A DNA stretch of 64,000 nucleotides from Nocardia alba NBRC 108234 (GCF_001612665.1 NZ_BDAX01000019.1:186001-250000), one strand, 5' to 3'. Counted from the first letter of the stretch, positions 25,680 through 37,396 are shown. Made by a program: numbers and translations. Notes: generated by a model from the letters alone, not told the origin.

Positions 25680-26598
25680 AGCGGATCCTCGGGTCCAGTG
25701 CGGCGTAGAGCAGGTCGATCACGAGGTTGACGATCAGGAACACCACCACCAGCACCGTCACGAACGACACCACGGTGGGCGGCTCGCCGCGGATGATCGC
25801 CTGGTACATGGTGCCGCCGACGCCGGGAATGTTGAAGATGCCCTCGGTGACGATCGCGCCCGCCATCAGCGCACCGAAATCGGCCCCGAGAAAGGTGACG
25901 ACCGGGATCATCGAATTCCGCAGAATATGCACTGTCACCACGCGACGGCGACCGAGTCCCTTCGCTGTCGCCGTGCGAACGAAATCTGCGGACTTGTTCT
26001 CCGCCACGGAGTTTCTGGTCAAACGCAGCACGTAGGCGAACGACAGCGACCCGAGCACGAACGCGGGCACGATCAACTCGCTCAGGCCGGCTTTACCGGT
26101 GACCGTCACCGGAGCGATCCCCCATTTCACACCGAAAAAGAATTGCGCGAGATAACCGACGACGAACACCGGAAGCGCGATGATCACCAGGCTCGCGATG
26201 AGCATGGTCGAATCGAAGAGCTTGCCCTTGCGCAGCCCGGCGATCATGCCGAACACGATGCCGAACAAGCCCTCGATGAACACAGCGAGGAAGGCGAGCC
26301 GGATCGTGATCGGGAAGGCACGTTGGAGTTCCTCTCGGACCGGTCGCCCCGAGAAAGAAGTGCCGAAATCTAAAGTGAGAATTCCTTTCAAGTAATGCAG
26401 ATACTGCACGATGAAAGGCTGATCGAGGTGGTATCGGGCGCGCAGTACCGCCTCGGCGGCGGGTGTCAGCTGTTTCTCGCCGGCGAGCGCCTTGATCGGG
26501 TCACCCGGAATCAGGAATACCATCGCGTAGATGAGCAGCGTCGCGCCCAGGAATACCGGGATCATCTGGAGCAGACGCCGAACCACGTACCAAGCCAT
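25672..26598 (-). CDS. dppB: peptide ABC transporter permease DppB
   Basis: A 308-residue permease. It begins MAWYVVRRLLQMIPVFLGAT, the typical DppB/OppB first helix, and carries the loop FVRTATAKGLGRRRVVTVHIL. The ATG 26598 has GGAGG five bases upstream, preferred to the frame start at 26631. It corresponds to Rv3665c and is followed with overlap by dppC. Confidence 0.95.
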   Translation of the reverse strand: MAWYVVRRLLQMIPVFLGATLLIYAMVFLIPGDPIKALAGEKQLTPAAEAVLRARYHLDQPFIVQYLHYLKGILTLDFGTSFSGRPVREELQRAFPITIRLAFLAVFIEGLFGIVFGMIAGLRKGKLFDSTMLIASLVIIALPVFVVGYLAQFFFGVKWGIAPVTVTGKAGLSELIVPAFVLGSLSFAYVLRLTRNSVAENKSADFVRTATAKGLGRRRVVTVHILRNSMIPVVTFLGADFGALMAGAIVTEGIFNIPGVGGTMYQAIIRGEPPTVVSFVTVLVVVFLIVNLVIDLLYAALDPRIRYA

Positions 26599-26661
26599 CG
26601 TTTCCTCCGAAAACGACCGGGGCCGAGCCACTTCGCAGTAGCCCGGCCCAGCTGTCGAGTT

Positions 26662-28260
26662 CTATTTCTCGATGTTCTCGAAGTCGAACAGGCCGTTCCA
26701 GGCGAGCTCGGCCTTGGTGACCCGATCCGAACGGCCCGCATTGGCGACGTAGTCGAACACCGGGATGTCGGCCATCTCCTTGATCATGATCGTCTGCGCC
26801 TGCGCGATCAGCTTGTAGGACTCCGCCTGTGTCGGGGCGGCGAGGGCGGCGTCGAACAGCCGGTCCACCTCGGGGTTGTTGTAGTTGACGTTGTTGGTCT
26901 CGGAGAAGCTGTAGTACTGCGAACCGAGGAACTGCATCATCGTCGGGTAGTCGCCCTGCCAGCCGTAGCGGAACGCGGTCCCGATCGTCTCGGCGTTCAC
27001 CGCGTCACGGATGTTCTTGAACGTCGGCATCGGGTTGGCGACCGCGTCGATGCCGAGGGTGTTCTTCACGCTGTTGGCGACAGCTTCGATCCAGGCCTGG
27101 TGACCGCCGTCGCTGTTATAGGTGATCTGGTACCGACCCGACCACGGCGAAATCGCGTCGGCCTGCGCCCAGAGCTTCTTCGCCTGGTCGGGGTTGTAAT
27201 CGAACACCTCCGAACCCGGCAGTTTCGCGTCGTATCCGGGCAGGGTCGCGGCGGTGAAGTCACGCGAGGGCGTGCGGGTGCCATTGAAGATCTTGTCGAT
27301 GATCTGCGGGCGGTTGATCGCCATCGAGATGGCCTTGCGACGCAGAATGCCCTCCTCGCCACCGAAGTGCGGCACGGTGGTCTGGATGCCGATGTGCTGG
27401 TTCTGCGCGGTCGGCTTGGTGATCGCGCGGTCGCCGAGGTCGCTGCGGTACGTGGTGATCGCGCTGTCGGGAATGGTGTCGAGCGTGTCGAGATTTCCGG
27501 CCTGCAGATCCGCGTACGCGGTGTCGTAGGACTGGTACATCACGAATCGCAGGCCCTTGTTCTTGGCCGGGCGGCCACCGGGATAGTCCGGGTTGGGCGT
27601 GAGATCGATCTTGACATTGTGTTCCCACGAGCCGAAGGCGTAGGGGCCGTTACCGATCGGCTTCTCACCGAATGCCTTCATATCCTTGAAAGCGGCGTCG
27701 GGCAGCGGATAGAAAGGCGCGTAGCCGAGCGCGCTCTCGAAGTCGATCGACGGTGACTTCAACTCGATGGTGAAGGTGCGGTCGTCGACGACTCGCAACC
27801 CCGACATCGTCTTGACCGCGGGATTCTCGGCACTCACCTCGTCGAATCCGACAATCGGGCTGTACACATAACTTTGCAGCTGCGCGTTGTCGGCGAGTGC
27901 GCCGTAGTTCCAGGCGTCGACAAATGATTTCGCGGTCACCGTCGAGCCGTCGGTGAATTTCCAATTCGGCTTGATGGTGATCCGGTACGACTTTCGATCT
28001 GCCGTCTCGATCTTCTCGGCTACCTCGTCGTGGGCCTCACCGTTGGCATCATAGTATTTCAGCCCGGCGAACAAACGGTCGACAACACGGCCGCCCATGT
28101 TCTCGTTGGTATTGCTGGGCACCAACGGATTCTGCGGCTCGCCCGCGTTGGTGGTGACAATGCTCGAATCGGCGCTGTCGTCGGACGAGCACGCGGTGAG
28201 ACCGAGGCTTGTGGCCGCCAGTCCCGCCGCGATCAACGCGGTCGCTCTGATAAATCTCAA
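26662..28260 (-). CDS. dppA: peptide ABC transporter solute-binding lipoprotein DppA
   Basis: A solute-binding protein of family 5 (SBP_bac_5), 532 residues. A TTG start at 28260 preceded by GGGAGA gives a lipoprotein signal (LRFIRATALIAAGLAATSLG) with lipobox LTAC and acyl-accepting Cys24. No ATG or GTG lies close to the signal peptide; the next upstream start would add about 67 non-secretory residues. The mature protein should capture peptides outside the membrane for DppBCD. It corresponds to Rv3666c and begins the operon, 63 bases ahead of dppB. Confidence 0.9.
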   Translation of the reverse strand: MRFIRATALIAAGLAATSLGLTACSSDDSADSSIVTTNAGEPQNPLVPSNTNENMGGRVVDRLFAGLKYYDANGEAHDEVAEKIETADRKSYRITIKPNWKFTDGSTVTAKSFVDAWNYGALADNAQLQSYVYSPIVGFDEVSAENPAVKTMSGLRVVDDRTFTIELKSPSIDFESALGYAPFYPLPDAAFKDMKAFGEKPIGNGPYAFGSWEHNVKIDLTPNPDYPGGRPAKNKGLRFVMYQSYDTAYADLQAGNLDTLDTIPDSAITTYRSDLGDRAITKPTAQNQHIGIQTTVPHFGGEEGILRRKAISMAINRPQIIDKIFNGTRTPSRDFTAATLPGYDAKLPGSEVFDYNPDQAKKLWAQADAISPWSGRYQITYNSDGGHQAWIEAVANSVKNTLGIDAVANPMPTFKNIRDAVNAETIGTAFRYGWQGDYPTMMQFLGSQYYSFSETNNVNYNNPEVDRLFDAALAAPTQAESYKLIAQAQTIMIKEMADIPVFDYVANAGRSDRVTKAELAWNGLFDFENIEK

Positions 28261-28560
28261 CGATCTCTCCCGGTTCAATTCCGTGGCTAACGGTCGGAGG
28301 TCGGTGCCGATCCCCTCGCCCTCGGCAGAAAAATATGAACTAAATCGTGAACGCTCAGCTGAGCCATTGAGTAAAAACGATAACTCGCGACCGTCCGGTC
28401 TGTCCGGCGAAGCCATCGGATGTACCGCCCTATTGACCGGCGCGAAACATCGTCGCGACAACGGGGCACTCCGGCGTGGGTCTGTTGGCTACTGTCTAGA
28501 CAGCCGGGCCGCACCCCGGCGACCGACCCGACCGCACCAGGCATGTGAGGCTGAAACGAC
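28261..28560. promoter_or_regulatory. divergent dppA / acs control region
   Basis: A 300-base gap between dppA (minus) and acs (plus). A perfect 12-base palindrome CTGTCTAGACAG occupies 28492-28503, about 57 bases before the acs start, a good operator candidate. No exact CRP box was found. The frame that extends dppA to 28461 through this region lacks coding character. Confidence 0.55.
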
Positions 28561-30519
<1,959 letters not shown>

Positions 30520-30524
30520 CGCGC

Positions 30525-30557
30525 ACCGGCCGGTGGCATCCGATGTCACCGGCCGGT
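30525..30557 (+). terminator. terminator after acs
   Basis: ACCGGCCGGTG (30525-30535) and CACCGGCCGGT (30547-30557) pair as an 11-bp stem just past the acs stop; a short T-containing stretch follows. Confidence 0.75.
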
Positions 30558-30665
30558 TCCGTTAGGATTTCGTAGAGGTGTGCCGGGAAGTCTGGTCGGC
30601 GTGCGGTCGTGAATCCCAGTCGGTGAGCGACCGCAGCCAGTCGACCCCTGCCGGAAGGCTTGCCC

Positions 30666-31895
30666 TTGATCACGCGCGTCCGCTCCGAGCTCACCCGTTA
30701 TCTGCGCACCGAAACGGTCGGCGGCGCACTGCTCCTTGTGGCCGCCGCGGTGGCCCTGATCTGGGTGAACTCGCCGTGGGGCGCGAGCTATCAGACCATG
30801 GTCGACGCCCACCTCGACATCCCCGCGCTGCACCTCGACCTCACCCTCGCCGACTGGTCGAAGGACGGGTTGCTCGCGATCTTCTTCTTCGTCGCCGGAC
30901 TCGAACTCAAACGCGAGTTCGCCGTCGGCGAGCTACGCGACCCGAAACGGGCCGCGCTGCCGATCATCGCCGCGGTGGGCGGTGTGATCACCCCGGCCGT
31001 GATCGCGTCGGTAGTGGGCCACGGCGTGCCCGGCATGGACAAGGGCTGGGCCATTCCCGTCGCCACCGATATCGCCTTCGCGCTCGCGATCCTCGCGATG
31101 ACCGGCTCGCGGATCCCGACCAGCGCGCGGGTGTTCCTGCTGAGTCTGGCCGTGGTCGACGACCTGCTCGCCATCATCCTCATCGCGGTGCTGTTCACCG
31201 CCTCGCTGTCGCTGCTGTGGCTGGCCGCCGCCCTGGCGTGCTGCGGTGCGTGGGCGCTGGCGCAGAAACTGCGACTGCACACGCCGCTGTTCTACCTTCC
31301 GGTCGCGTTGGTCTGCTGGTACGCGCTCCACGAGGCCGGTATCCACCCCACGCTGGCCGGTGTCGCGCTCGGGTTGCTCACCAGGGTGCGCAAGGATCCC
31401 GGCGAGTCGATCGCGCCCGCGACCCATCTCGAACATGTGGTGCAACCGATTTCGGCCGGATTCTGCGTACCGCTGTTCGCACTGTTCGCCTCCGGTGTGC
31501 CGCTCGACAGCGCGGTGTTCGGATCGCTGTTCACCGACCGGCTCTCGCTGGCGATCATCCTCGGTCTCCTGCTCGGCAAAACGACCGGGATCTTCGGTGT
31601 GAGCTGGCTCGTTATCAAGCTCGGCTGGGCGAAACGCCCAGCCGGACTGGAGTATCGCGACATGTTCGCCCTGTCGGTACTCGGCGCGATCGGGTTCACC
31701 GTTAGCCTTCTCGTGGCGGAACTCGCGCTCGCCGACGTCGGCGACGATGCTGTCGATCTTGCCAAGGCCGCCGTTCTGGTGACCTCGATGGCAGCATCGC
31801 TGATCGGATCGGCGCTACTGTTGCGCCGAGGACGTGTGCACCAGGCGCGCCGCGATGCAGACCAGTTACCACAGGGAGAAGGGTCGACGAAGTGA
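30666..31895 (+). CDS. nhaA: Na+/H+ antiporter NhaA
   Basis: A membrane antiporter of about 409 residues exchanging sodium for protons. NhaA hallmarks are GGALLLVAAAVALIW in the first helix, FFFVAGLELKREF, VATDIAFALAIL and SLAVVDDLLAI, which holds the paired ion-binding Asp. TTG 30666 is preferred because GGAAGG ends seven bases before it; TTG 30660 is too close. The stop overlaps the GTG of the next gene (GTGA), so the two are coupled. M. tuberculosis has Rv3668c, a protease, at this place instead. Confidence 0.93.
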   Translation: MITRVRSELTRYLRTETVGGALLLVAAAVALIWVNSPWGASYQTMVDAHLDIPALHLDLTLADWSKDGLLAIFFFVAGLELKREFAVGELRDPKRAALPIIAAVGGVITPAVIASVVGHGVPGMDKGWAIPVATDIAFALAILAMTGSRIPTSARVFLLSLAVVDDLLAIILIAVLFTASLSLLWLAAALACCGAWALAQKLRLHTPLFYLPVALVCWYALHEAGIHPTLAGVALGLLTRVRKDPGESIAPATHLEHVVQPISAGFCVPLFALFASGVPLDSAVFGSLFTDRLSLAIILGLLLGKTTGIFGVSWLVIKLGWAKRPAGLEYRDMFALSVLGAIGFTVSLLVAELALADVGDDAVDLAKAAVLVTSMAASLIGSALLLRRGRVHQARRDADQLPQGEGSTK

Positions 31896-32419
31896 GTTAC
31901 ACCCAAGGCGGAAATGACGGTCGGACGGTCACTTCGATCCCGTTGACCGACGCCAATCCGCCCGGATCGGCGAGCATCGGCAGCCTCGTGCGCGATGCCA
32001 CCGAACAGATGTCGACACTGGTGCGCGCCGAGGTGGCGCTGGCCAAGGCAGAGGTCACCGGTGAGATCAAGAAGGGTCTCACCGGCAGCGTCTTCTTCAT
32101 CCTCGCGCTGGTGGTGCTGCTGTTCAGCTCGTTCTTCTTTTTCTTCTTCGTCGCCGAACTGCTCGATATGTGGCTGTGGCGCTGGGCCGCGTTCCTGATC
32201 GTGTTCCTGGTGATGGTGCTCACCACCGTCCTGCTGGCCCTGTTCGGCTGGCTCAAGGTACGCAAGGTGCGCGCACCGGAGAAGACGATCGGCTCGCTCA
32301 AGCAGACCGCTGAGGTGCTGCCCGCGGCGTTCGCCCACCGCGACGCGGCCGACGCGCACGCGGCCATCGGATCTCGTGGTACAGGCGCCACTTCGCTGGA
32401 CAAGTCGAGTAACCGATGA
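31892..32419 (+). CDS. phage-holin-family (DUF1469-like) membrane protein
   Basis: A 175-residue protein matching Rv3669 in position and layout. An amphipathic N-terminal region (SIGSLVRDATEQMSTLVRAE) is typical of Phage_holin_3_6/DUF1469 proteins, followed by two membrane helices (about 65-90 and 100-125) and a hydrophilic tail. Despite the family name there is no sign of phage lysis genes. Its function is unknown; it may affect membrane or envelope physiology. The GTG start overlaps the nhaA stop by 4 bases. Confidence 0.82.
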   Translation: MSYTQGGNDGRTVTSIPLTDANPPGSASIGSLVRDATEQMSTLVRAEVALAKAEVTGEIKKGLTGSVFFILALVVLLFSSFFFFFFVAELLDMWLWRWAAFLIVFLVMVLTTVLLALFGWLKVRKVRAPEKTIGSLKQTAEVLPAAFAHRDAADAHAAIGSRGTGATSLDKSSNR

Positions 32420-32474
32420 CGCGCCGGGTGGGCTCGGTCGCACCGGCCCGGCCCGCCCACTAGGCTCGATCGGC

Positions 32475-33461
32475 GTGTCGTCCAACTCATTCCCGGATCC
32501 CTCCAGCGTTCGTTTCGACGGACCGTGGACCCACCGGGACGTGCACGCCAACGGTATCCGCTTCCATATCGTCGAAGCCGACGGTCCGGACCGCTCCGAG
32601 GCGCCCCTGGTGCTGCTGCTGCACGGTTTCGCCGATTTCTGGTGGTCGTGGCGGCATCAGCTGACCGCGCTCGCCGGCCACGGGTATCGCACCGTCGCCG
32701 TCGACCTGCGCGGCTACGGCGATACCGACAAACCACCACGTGGCTACGACGGCTGGACCCTCGCCGGCGACATCGCCGGCCTGATCAGGGCGCTCGGGCA
32801 CACCGAGGCGACACTCGTCGGCCACGCCGAGGGCGGACTGGTCTGCTGGGCCACCGCTGTGCTGCATCCTCGGCTGGTCCGCTCGATCGCGCTGGTCAGC
32901 TCGCCGCATCCCGCAGCGCTCAAGAGCGCTGTCCTGCGTGATCCGGCGCAACGGGCCACCTGGCTGCCCGATTTCCTGCGGTATCAGCTACCGCGCTACC
33001 CCGAGAACCTGCTCACCCGACGCGGCGGCGCCGAGGTGGAGCGGTTGCTGCACGATCGGGTCGGTGAATCCTGGTCACGCAGCGCGGAATTCGTCGAGAC
33101 GGCGGCCCGCTTGCGGCACGCCATCCGGATCCCCGGCGCCGCGCACAGCGCGCTGGAGTATCAGCGCTGGGCGTTTCGCAGTCAGTGGCGGCCGGACGGT
33201 AAGCGGTTCATGGCCACGATGCGGACCCCGATCGATATCCCGGTGCTGATGCTGCGTGGCGAGCACGACGCGTACCTGCTCGACGCCACGTTCCAGCGTG
33301 GGAGGTCGTTGTCGCCCCAGCGGACGCTGGTGTCGATCCCGCGCGCGGGGCATTACGCGCACCAGGAGAACCCGAGCAAGGTCAACGAGGTACTGACGGC
33401 GCACTGGCGCGAGCAGAACGGTGTCAACGGGTCGCCGCACGACGACCTGGTTTCTCCGTAG
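32475..33461 (+). CDS. EphE-like alpha/beta hydrolase with altered nucleophile elbow
   Basis: A 328-residue alpha/beta-hydrolase related to M. tuberculosis EphE (Rv3670), an epoxide-hydrolase-like protein. The oxyanion motif HGFAD (about 50-54), a late acid GEHD (Asp265) and AGHYAH (His293) are present. The nucleophile elbow, GHDWGG in epoxide hydrolases, reads GHAEGG with Ala118 at the nucleophile position. A normal covalent mechanism is therefore not expected unless Glu119 substitutes. The GTG at 32475 is the best-placed start after the preceding gene. Confidence 0.85.
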   Translation: MSSNSFPDPSSVRFDGPWTHRDVHANGIRFHIVEADGPDRSEAPLVLLLHGFADFWWSWRHQLTALAGHGYRTVAVDLRGYGDTDKPPRGYDGWTLAGDIAGLIRALGHTEATLVGHAEGGLVCWATAVLHPRLVRSIALVSSPHPAALKSAVLRDPAQRATWLPDFLRYQLPRYPENLLTRRGGAEVERLLHDRVGESWSRSAEFVETAARLRHAIRIPGAAHSALEYQRWAFRSQWRPDGKRFMATMRTPIDIPVLMLRGEHDAYLLDATFQRGRSLSPQRTLVSIPRAGHYAHQENPSKVNEVLTAHWREQNGVNGSPHDDLVSP

Positions 33462-33487
33462 CTCACCGCGCGGGTACTCGAAGCCGG

Positions 33488-34681
33488 TCAGCTCAGTACG
33501 CAGGCGCCCGTGTTCACCGGAGTGCGACTCGGGGCGGACGCGGCCAGTTCGGACGCGACCTCATGCAGGGTGAGGACGTAGCCGGTGTCGTCGTCGGTGA
33601 CCGCGGCGCCGAAGACCACGCCGAGGAGCTGGCCCTCCGCGTCGACCAGCGGGCCGCCGGAGTTGCCCGCGCGGACCTGGCCGCGCACGGTGTACACCTC
33701 GCGTTCGACGGTGCCGTCGCGGTGGATGGTGGGGCCGGTGAGGTCGAGGGTCTCACGCACCCGGGCGGCACTGGCCGTGTACGGGCCCCCACCGGGGTAA
33801 CCGAGCACGATCGCGCTCTCGCCCGACTTCGCGGGCTCGGGCGCCTGGGGCAGCGCGGGCGCGGTCAGACCGGGGACCGCGAGGACCGCGATGTCCTTGG
33901 ACGGGTCGAAGAGGACCACGGTGGCGTCCAGGGGCCCGCGTGCCGTATCGACCGCCACGGTGTTGGTGCCTGCGACGACGTGGGCGTTGGTCATCACACG
34001 TTCCGGCGCGACGATGAAGCCCGAACCCTCTAGCGCCCGCTGGCAACTGGGCGCGGTACCGCGGATACGCAGCACGCTCTGCTGCAGCGACGCCGCCACC
34101 GGACTTGCCAGCACCGACGGATCGGGCGGCTCGACGGCGGCGATCGGCGCCCGGCCGAACGGCCCGATCACATCGGGCAAGCCCGAAGTGTCGAGCAGCT
34201 TGGAGAATTCGTTGGGAACCTTGCGCAACCAGTCGGGCGCGACCGCGTTGACGTCGGCGAGCACCTTCGACCCGTTGATCGCGGCGGCGACAGCGGGCTG
34301 GGACGCGGTGGCCAGCGGCAAAGCCAGCAGCCAGGCCGCGACCAACACCGTCACTGCCTGCAACATCGCGCCGACGACACTGTCCACACTGCGGGCGAAC
34401 GGCTGCCGGATGCTGGTGCGCGCGGCCCGGCCGAGCACCATGCCCGCGACCTCACCCACGATCACCAGCAGCACGATCAGCAGAATGCCGCCGAGGACCC
34501 GGCTGCGGCCCTCACTGAGGTGCTCGAGGATGTGTGGCGCGATCAGAATGCCCGCGACCGCGCCCAGCGCGACGCCGAAGAACGCCAGCGCCGACGCCAC
34601 CGCGCCCTGCCGCCAGCCGGTGGACGCCGCGACCAGCGCGATCAGAACCACCACGATGTCGAGCCAGACCGAGGCGCTCAC
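33488..34681 (-). CDS. marP: membrane-anchored periplasmic serine protease (MarP-like)
   Basis: A 397-residue protein with four membrane helices of the CvpA type (1-125) and an extracytoplasmic trypsin-like domain. The triad is His234 (TNAHVV), Asp263 (SKDIAVL) and Ser341 (GNSGGP). Cys213 and Cys394 match the disulfide known in M. tuberculosis MarP (Rv3671c), a protease needed for acid resistance. The GTG start overlaps the nudix gene stop (GTGA), placing it last in a four-gene coupled operon nth - thioredoxin - nudix - marP. Confidence 0.94.
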   Translation of the reverse strand: MSASVWLDIVVVLIALVAASTGWRQGAVASALAFFGVALGAVAGILIAPHILEHLSEGRSRVLGGILLIVLLVIVGEVAGMVLGRAARTSIRQPFARSVDSVVGAMLQAVTVLVAAWLLALPLATASQPAVAAAINGSKVLADVNAVAPDWLRKVPNEFSKLLDTSGLPDVIGPFGRAPIAAVEPPDPSVLASPVAASLQQSVLRIRGTAPSCQRALEGSGFIVAPERVMTNAHVVAGTNTVAVDTARGPLDATVVLFDPSKDIAVLAVPGLTAPALPQAPEPAKSGESAIVLGYPGGGPYTASAARVRETLDLTGPTIHRDGTVEREVYTVRGQVRAGNSGGPLVDAEGQLLGVVFGAAVTDDDTGYVLTLHEVASELAASAPSRTPVNTGACVLS

Positions 34682-35406
34682 AGGGTCATTCCGACCGCAG
34701 CCAGCGAGGTCTCCAGGTCACGCACGTCGCCCCGATCCCAGTCTCGTTCCCACCCGGCGGATTTGATGATGCCGGCGAGGATACCGCCGGTAAGTCCCCA
34801 CACCAGCATGCCGTCGACCTGGAACGCGGGACTCTGGTAGCCGAGACTGCCACGCACCATGAATCTGTGCGCCGGATCGAGCAATTCAGCGAGCGGCACA
34901 CGCACGACACGCTCGGTTTCGCCCTGATCGACGACGCGGACCGCGCTGGGTGCCCGCCAGTAGCCGAGCACCGGGGTCACGTCGAATTTCGACGGTGGAA
35001 CGAACAGCTTCGGCAGCAGCGCGAACGGCTGGACACCCGCTGGATCGAGTCCCGTCTCCTCGGCGGCTTCGCGCAGGGCGGTGCCGACCGAACCGTCGTC
35101 GCCGGGATCCTCGGCTCCGCCGGGGAACGCGATCTGGCCGCGGTGCTGACGCATGGTCGAGGCGCGCTGGGTGAGCAGGACATCGGCGTCGGCGGGCAGG
35201 CCACCGGGCGCCGCCTCGTCGGCCTCGAGCGCGCCACCGAACAGCACGAGGACCGCCGCCTGGCGCGGCCTGCCGGTGATCGACATGGCCCGGCGCAGGG
35301 CACGGGAGGTAGCGAGCGTGTCGTCGGCATCGGGGCCGCCGGATCTGATCGCGGTGCGCAACCACGAGGGAATGCCGGAATCGTCGAGCCTCGCTACTTC
35401 GTTCAC
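34678..35406 (-). CDS. Nudix hydrolase, CoA pyrophosphatase type
   Basis: A 242-residue Nudix hydrolase. The motif LLTQRAS, then GQIAFPGGAED before ALREAAEETGL, combines the CoA-pyrophosphatase (UPF0035) signature with the Nudix box. It probably hydrolyses CoA or related dinucleotide-like pyrophosphates. GTG 35406 (VNEVARLDD) with GAAGG seven bases upstream is preferred over the GTG at 35427. It corresponds to Rv3672c. Confidence 0.87.
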   Translation of the reverse strand: MNEVARLDDSGIPSWLRTAIRSGGPDADDTLATSRALRRAMSITGRPRQAAVLVLFGGALEADEAAPGGLPADADVLLTQRASTMRQHRGQIAFPGGAEDPGDDGSVGTALREAAEETGLDPAGVQPFALLPKLFVPPSKFDVTPVLGYWRAPSAVRVVDQGETERVVRVPLAELLDPAHRFMVRGSLGYQSPAFQVDGMLVWGLTGGILAGIIKSAGWERDWDRGDVRDLETSLAAVGMTL

Positions 35407-35446
35407 GCCATCGCCTTCGATCCGCACGCCACCATTACGTCCTCTG

Positions 35447-36097
35447 TCATACCGTGACCCCGAGTTTCGCGGATACCGTATCCGCGATGTCGGCCACGTC
35501 GGCAAACGTACGCACCTCCACGCTCGCGATGGTGCCGTCGGCTCGCACGAGCACCGAGACCGGCAGCACCGCGGGTGCCCCGACCGCGCTGCGCACGGCT
35601 GCCTGCGGATCCTCGACGCCGGGCAGAGTGATGCCGAGACCGGTCAACCGGGACAGTGCCTTCGCCTCGTCGGGGTCGCTGTGCACGGTCATGACCGTGA
35701 GTGCCGAGCCCGCCCGCTGCGCGAATTCCTGCAGGTGCGGTAGTTCGGTAGCGCAGGGTCCGCACCAATAGGCCCACAGATTGAGCAGCGCGGGCTTGCC
35801 CGCGAGCGCCGCGGCGAGATCGATGGGCTTGCCATCGGCCAGGCAGCTCACCGAGAGACCGGCCAGCGGTCCCGACCCGGTCGCCGATGCCGACGCGGGC
35901 GACGGACAGGGTTGTGATCCCGCTGCCGCGCGTTCCTCGGCCGACACGCCCGAGGTCTGCCGCGATGTCTGCGAAACGATCCCGCTGGTCTCGGACCCCT
36001 CACGCGGCCACAGCGCAACCGTGGCCGCGACGACCAAGATCACCGCAGCGAGCGCCCAGCGCAACCCGGGCCGCCGCAGCAGCGAGCCTTCGCTCAC
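35447..36097 (-). CDS. membrane-anchored thioredoxin-like (TlpA/ResA-type) protein
   Basis: A 216-residue extracytoplasmic thioredoxin-fold protein. One N-terminal helix ([19 protein letters not shown]) anchors it; a low-complexity linker follows, then a redoxin domain with the active site YWCGPC. A further Cys pair (QPCPSP and VSCLAD) flanks the linker end. It probably exchanges disulfides outside the membrane. The GTG start overlaps the nth stop by 4 bases. It corresponds to Rv3673c; the operon also encodes MarP, which depends on a disulfide. Confidence 0.88.
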   Translation of the reverse strand: MSEGSLLRRPGLRWALAAVILVVAATVALWPREGSETSGIVSQTSRQTSGVSAEERAAAGSQPCPSPASASATGSGPLAGLSVSCLADGKPIDLAAALAGKPALLNLWAYWCGPCATELPHLQEFAQRAGSALTVMTVHSDPDEAKALSRLTGLGITLPGVEDPQAAVRSAVGAPAVLPVSVLVRADGTIASVEVRTFADVADIADTVSAKLGVTV

Positions 36098-36948
36098 AGG
36101 CCGACCATGTTCAGCAGGTGATCGCGCTCCGGGCCCTTCACCAATTTCGCGGCCACCGCCGGATCGGTCGGACCGAGCCCGAACGACGGGCAATCGTCGG
36201 CGAGCACGCACGCACCGCAGGCCGGTTTGCGCGCATGACACACCCGACGGCCCTCGAAGATCACCCGGTGCGAGAGCATCGTCCAGTCCTTGCGCTCGAA
36301 CAGCGCGCCCACCGCGTGCTCGACCTTGACCGGATCCTCCTCGTCGGTCCACTTCCATCGGCGCACCAACCGGCCGAAGTGGGTGTCGACGGTGATGCCC
36401 GGCACGTCGAACGCGTTGCCGAGAATGACGTTGGCCGTCTTGCGCCCGATCCCGGGCAATTTCACCAATTCGTCCAGAGTGTGAGGTAAATCACCATCGT
36501 ATTTTTCGACCAGCGCCTGACCGAGGCCGATCAGCGAACTGGTCTTGTTCCGGTAGAAGCCGGTGGGTCTGATGAATTCCTCCAGCTCCACCCGGTTGGC
36601 CTGCGCGTAGTCGTTGGCACTGCGGTACTTCGCGAACAGCGTGGGAGTGGTGAGGTTCACCCGGACGTCGGTGCACTGGGCGGACAGGATCGTCGCGACG
36701 GCCAGTTCCAGCGGAGTGGTGAAGTCGAGTTCGCAGTGCGCGTCGGGGAAAGCCGCGGCCAGTGTGCGGTTCATCCGGCGGGCGCGCCGGACCAGTCCGA
36801 TCCGCGTTTCCGCAGCTATCGCACGGTTCTTGCGCTTGCGGGCGGTCGAGATTCCGGTGGGTACGGCCGCCGAATCCGCTGCCGGGTCGGCATCGCCGGC
36901 GGCGGCGGGGGCAGGGGAAACGGGCACCGCTTCACCATACGGAACCAC
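36094..36948 (-). CDS. nth: endonuclease III
   Basis: A bifunctional DNA glycosylase/AP lyase removing oxidised pyrimidines. The helix-hairpin-helix [13 protein letters not shown] with catalytic Lys, catalytic Asp in TVDTHFGR, and the four-Cys iron-sulfur loop [17 protein letters not shown] are all intact. The N-terminus is about 40 residues longer than typical and low-complexity (Ala/Pro/Asp); the true start may be downstream of ATG 36948. It corresponds to Rv3674c and is the first gene of the nth-to-marP operon. Confidence 0.94.
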   Translation of the reverse strand: MVPYGEAVPVSPAPAAAGDADPAADSAAVPTGISTARKRKNRAIAAETRIGLVRRARRMNRTLAAAFPDAHCELDFTTPLELAVATILSAQCTDVRVNLTTPTLFAKYRSANDYAQANRVELEEFIRPTGFYRNKTSSLIGLGQALVEKYDGDLPHTLDELVKLPGIGRKTANVILGNAFDVPGITVDTHFGRLVRRWKWTDEEDPVKVEHAVGALFERKDWTMLSHRVIFEGRRVCHARKPACGACVLADDCPSFGLGPTDPAVAAKLVKGPERDHLLNMVGL

Positions 36949-37019
36949 TACGACAACATTGCCCGGCCAGATTGCCCGCTGTGTTCCATCTGAGACCTGG
37001 ACCGTGTTTACTGCCAGTC

Positions 37020-37262
37020 ATGCAAGGACTCGCTGTGGTGCTCTTCCCAGTGCTGTTGATGCTGTTCGCGCTGGGGATGGAGCGGGTCGAGAATCGGCTC
37101 CGAAAGCTTCTCGAACCCGACGAAGAGGTTCAGCAGTACCTGGACAACGCAAGCAACGCCGAAGTGAAAGAGCTGACGAAACTCGGCCTGCCCGCCGCCG
37201 TGGCGCGCGTGCGCAAGCGCCGTTCCCGCACCTCCGAACTGGATGTGGCGCGGGCGAGCTAA
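37020..37262 (+). CDS. small single-pass membrane protein, 80 aa
   Basis: Starts MQGLAVVLFPVLLMLFALG, one membrane helix, followed by a charged cytosolic tail (RVENRLRKLLEPDEEVQQYL) and a basic end (RVRKRRSR). It corresponds to Rv3675 in position. Function is unknown. It precedes crp by 134 bases and may share transcription with it. Confidence 0.75.
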   Translation: MQGLAVVLFPVLLMLFALGMERVENRLRKLLEPDEEVQQYLDNASNAEVKELTKLGLPAAVARVRKRRSRTSELDVARAS

Positions 37263-37396
37263 ACGATCGATTCCCTTCGCGCAATCTACTCTTTACGTGG
37301 TGTCTGTCACTGCGGTGTCAGAATGCCGCGTAGACTGCGCGGTTGGTCGATTCGCTCGACCAGGTTCGCAAGCCATATCCCATAAGGAGCACATTC

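Noticed and set aside
31892-32419. Holin-family name suggesting prophage
   Set aside because: No phage genes are near; the protein is a conserved DUF1469-like membrane protein in the mycobacterial gene order.
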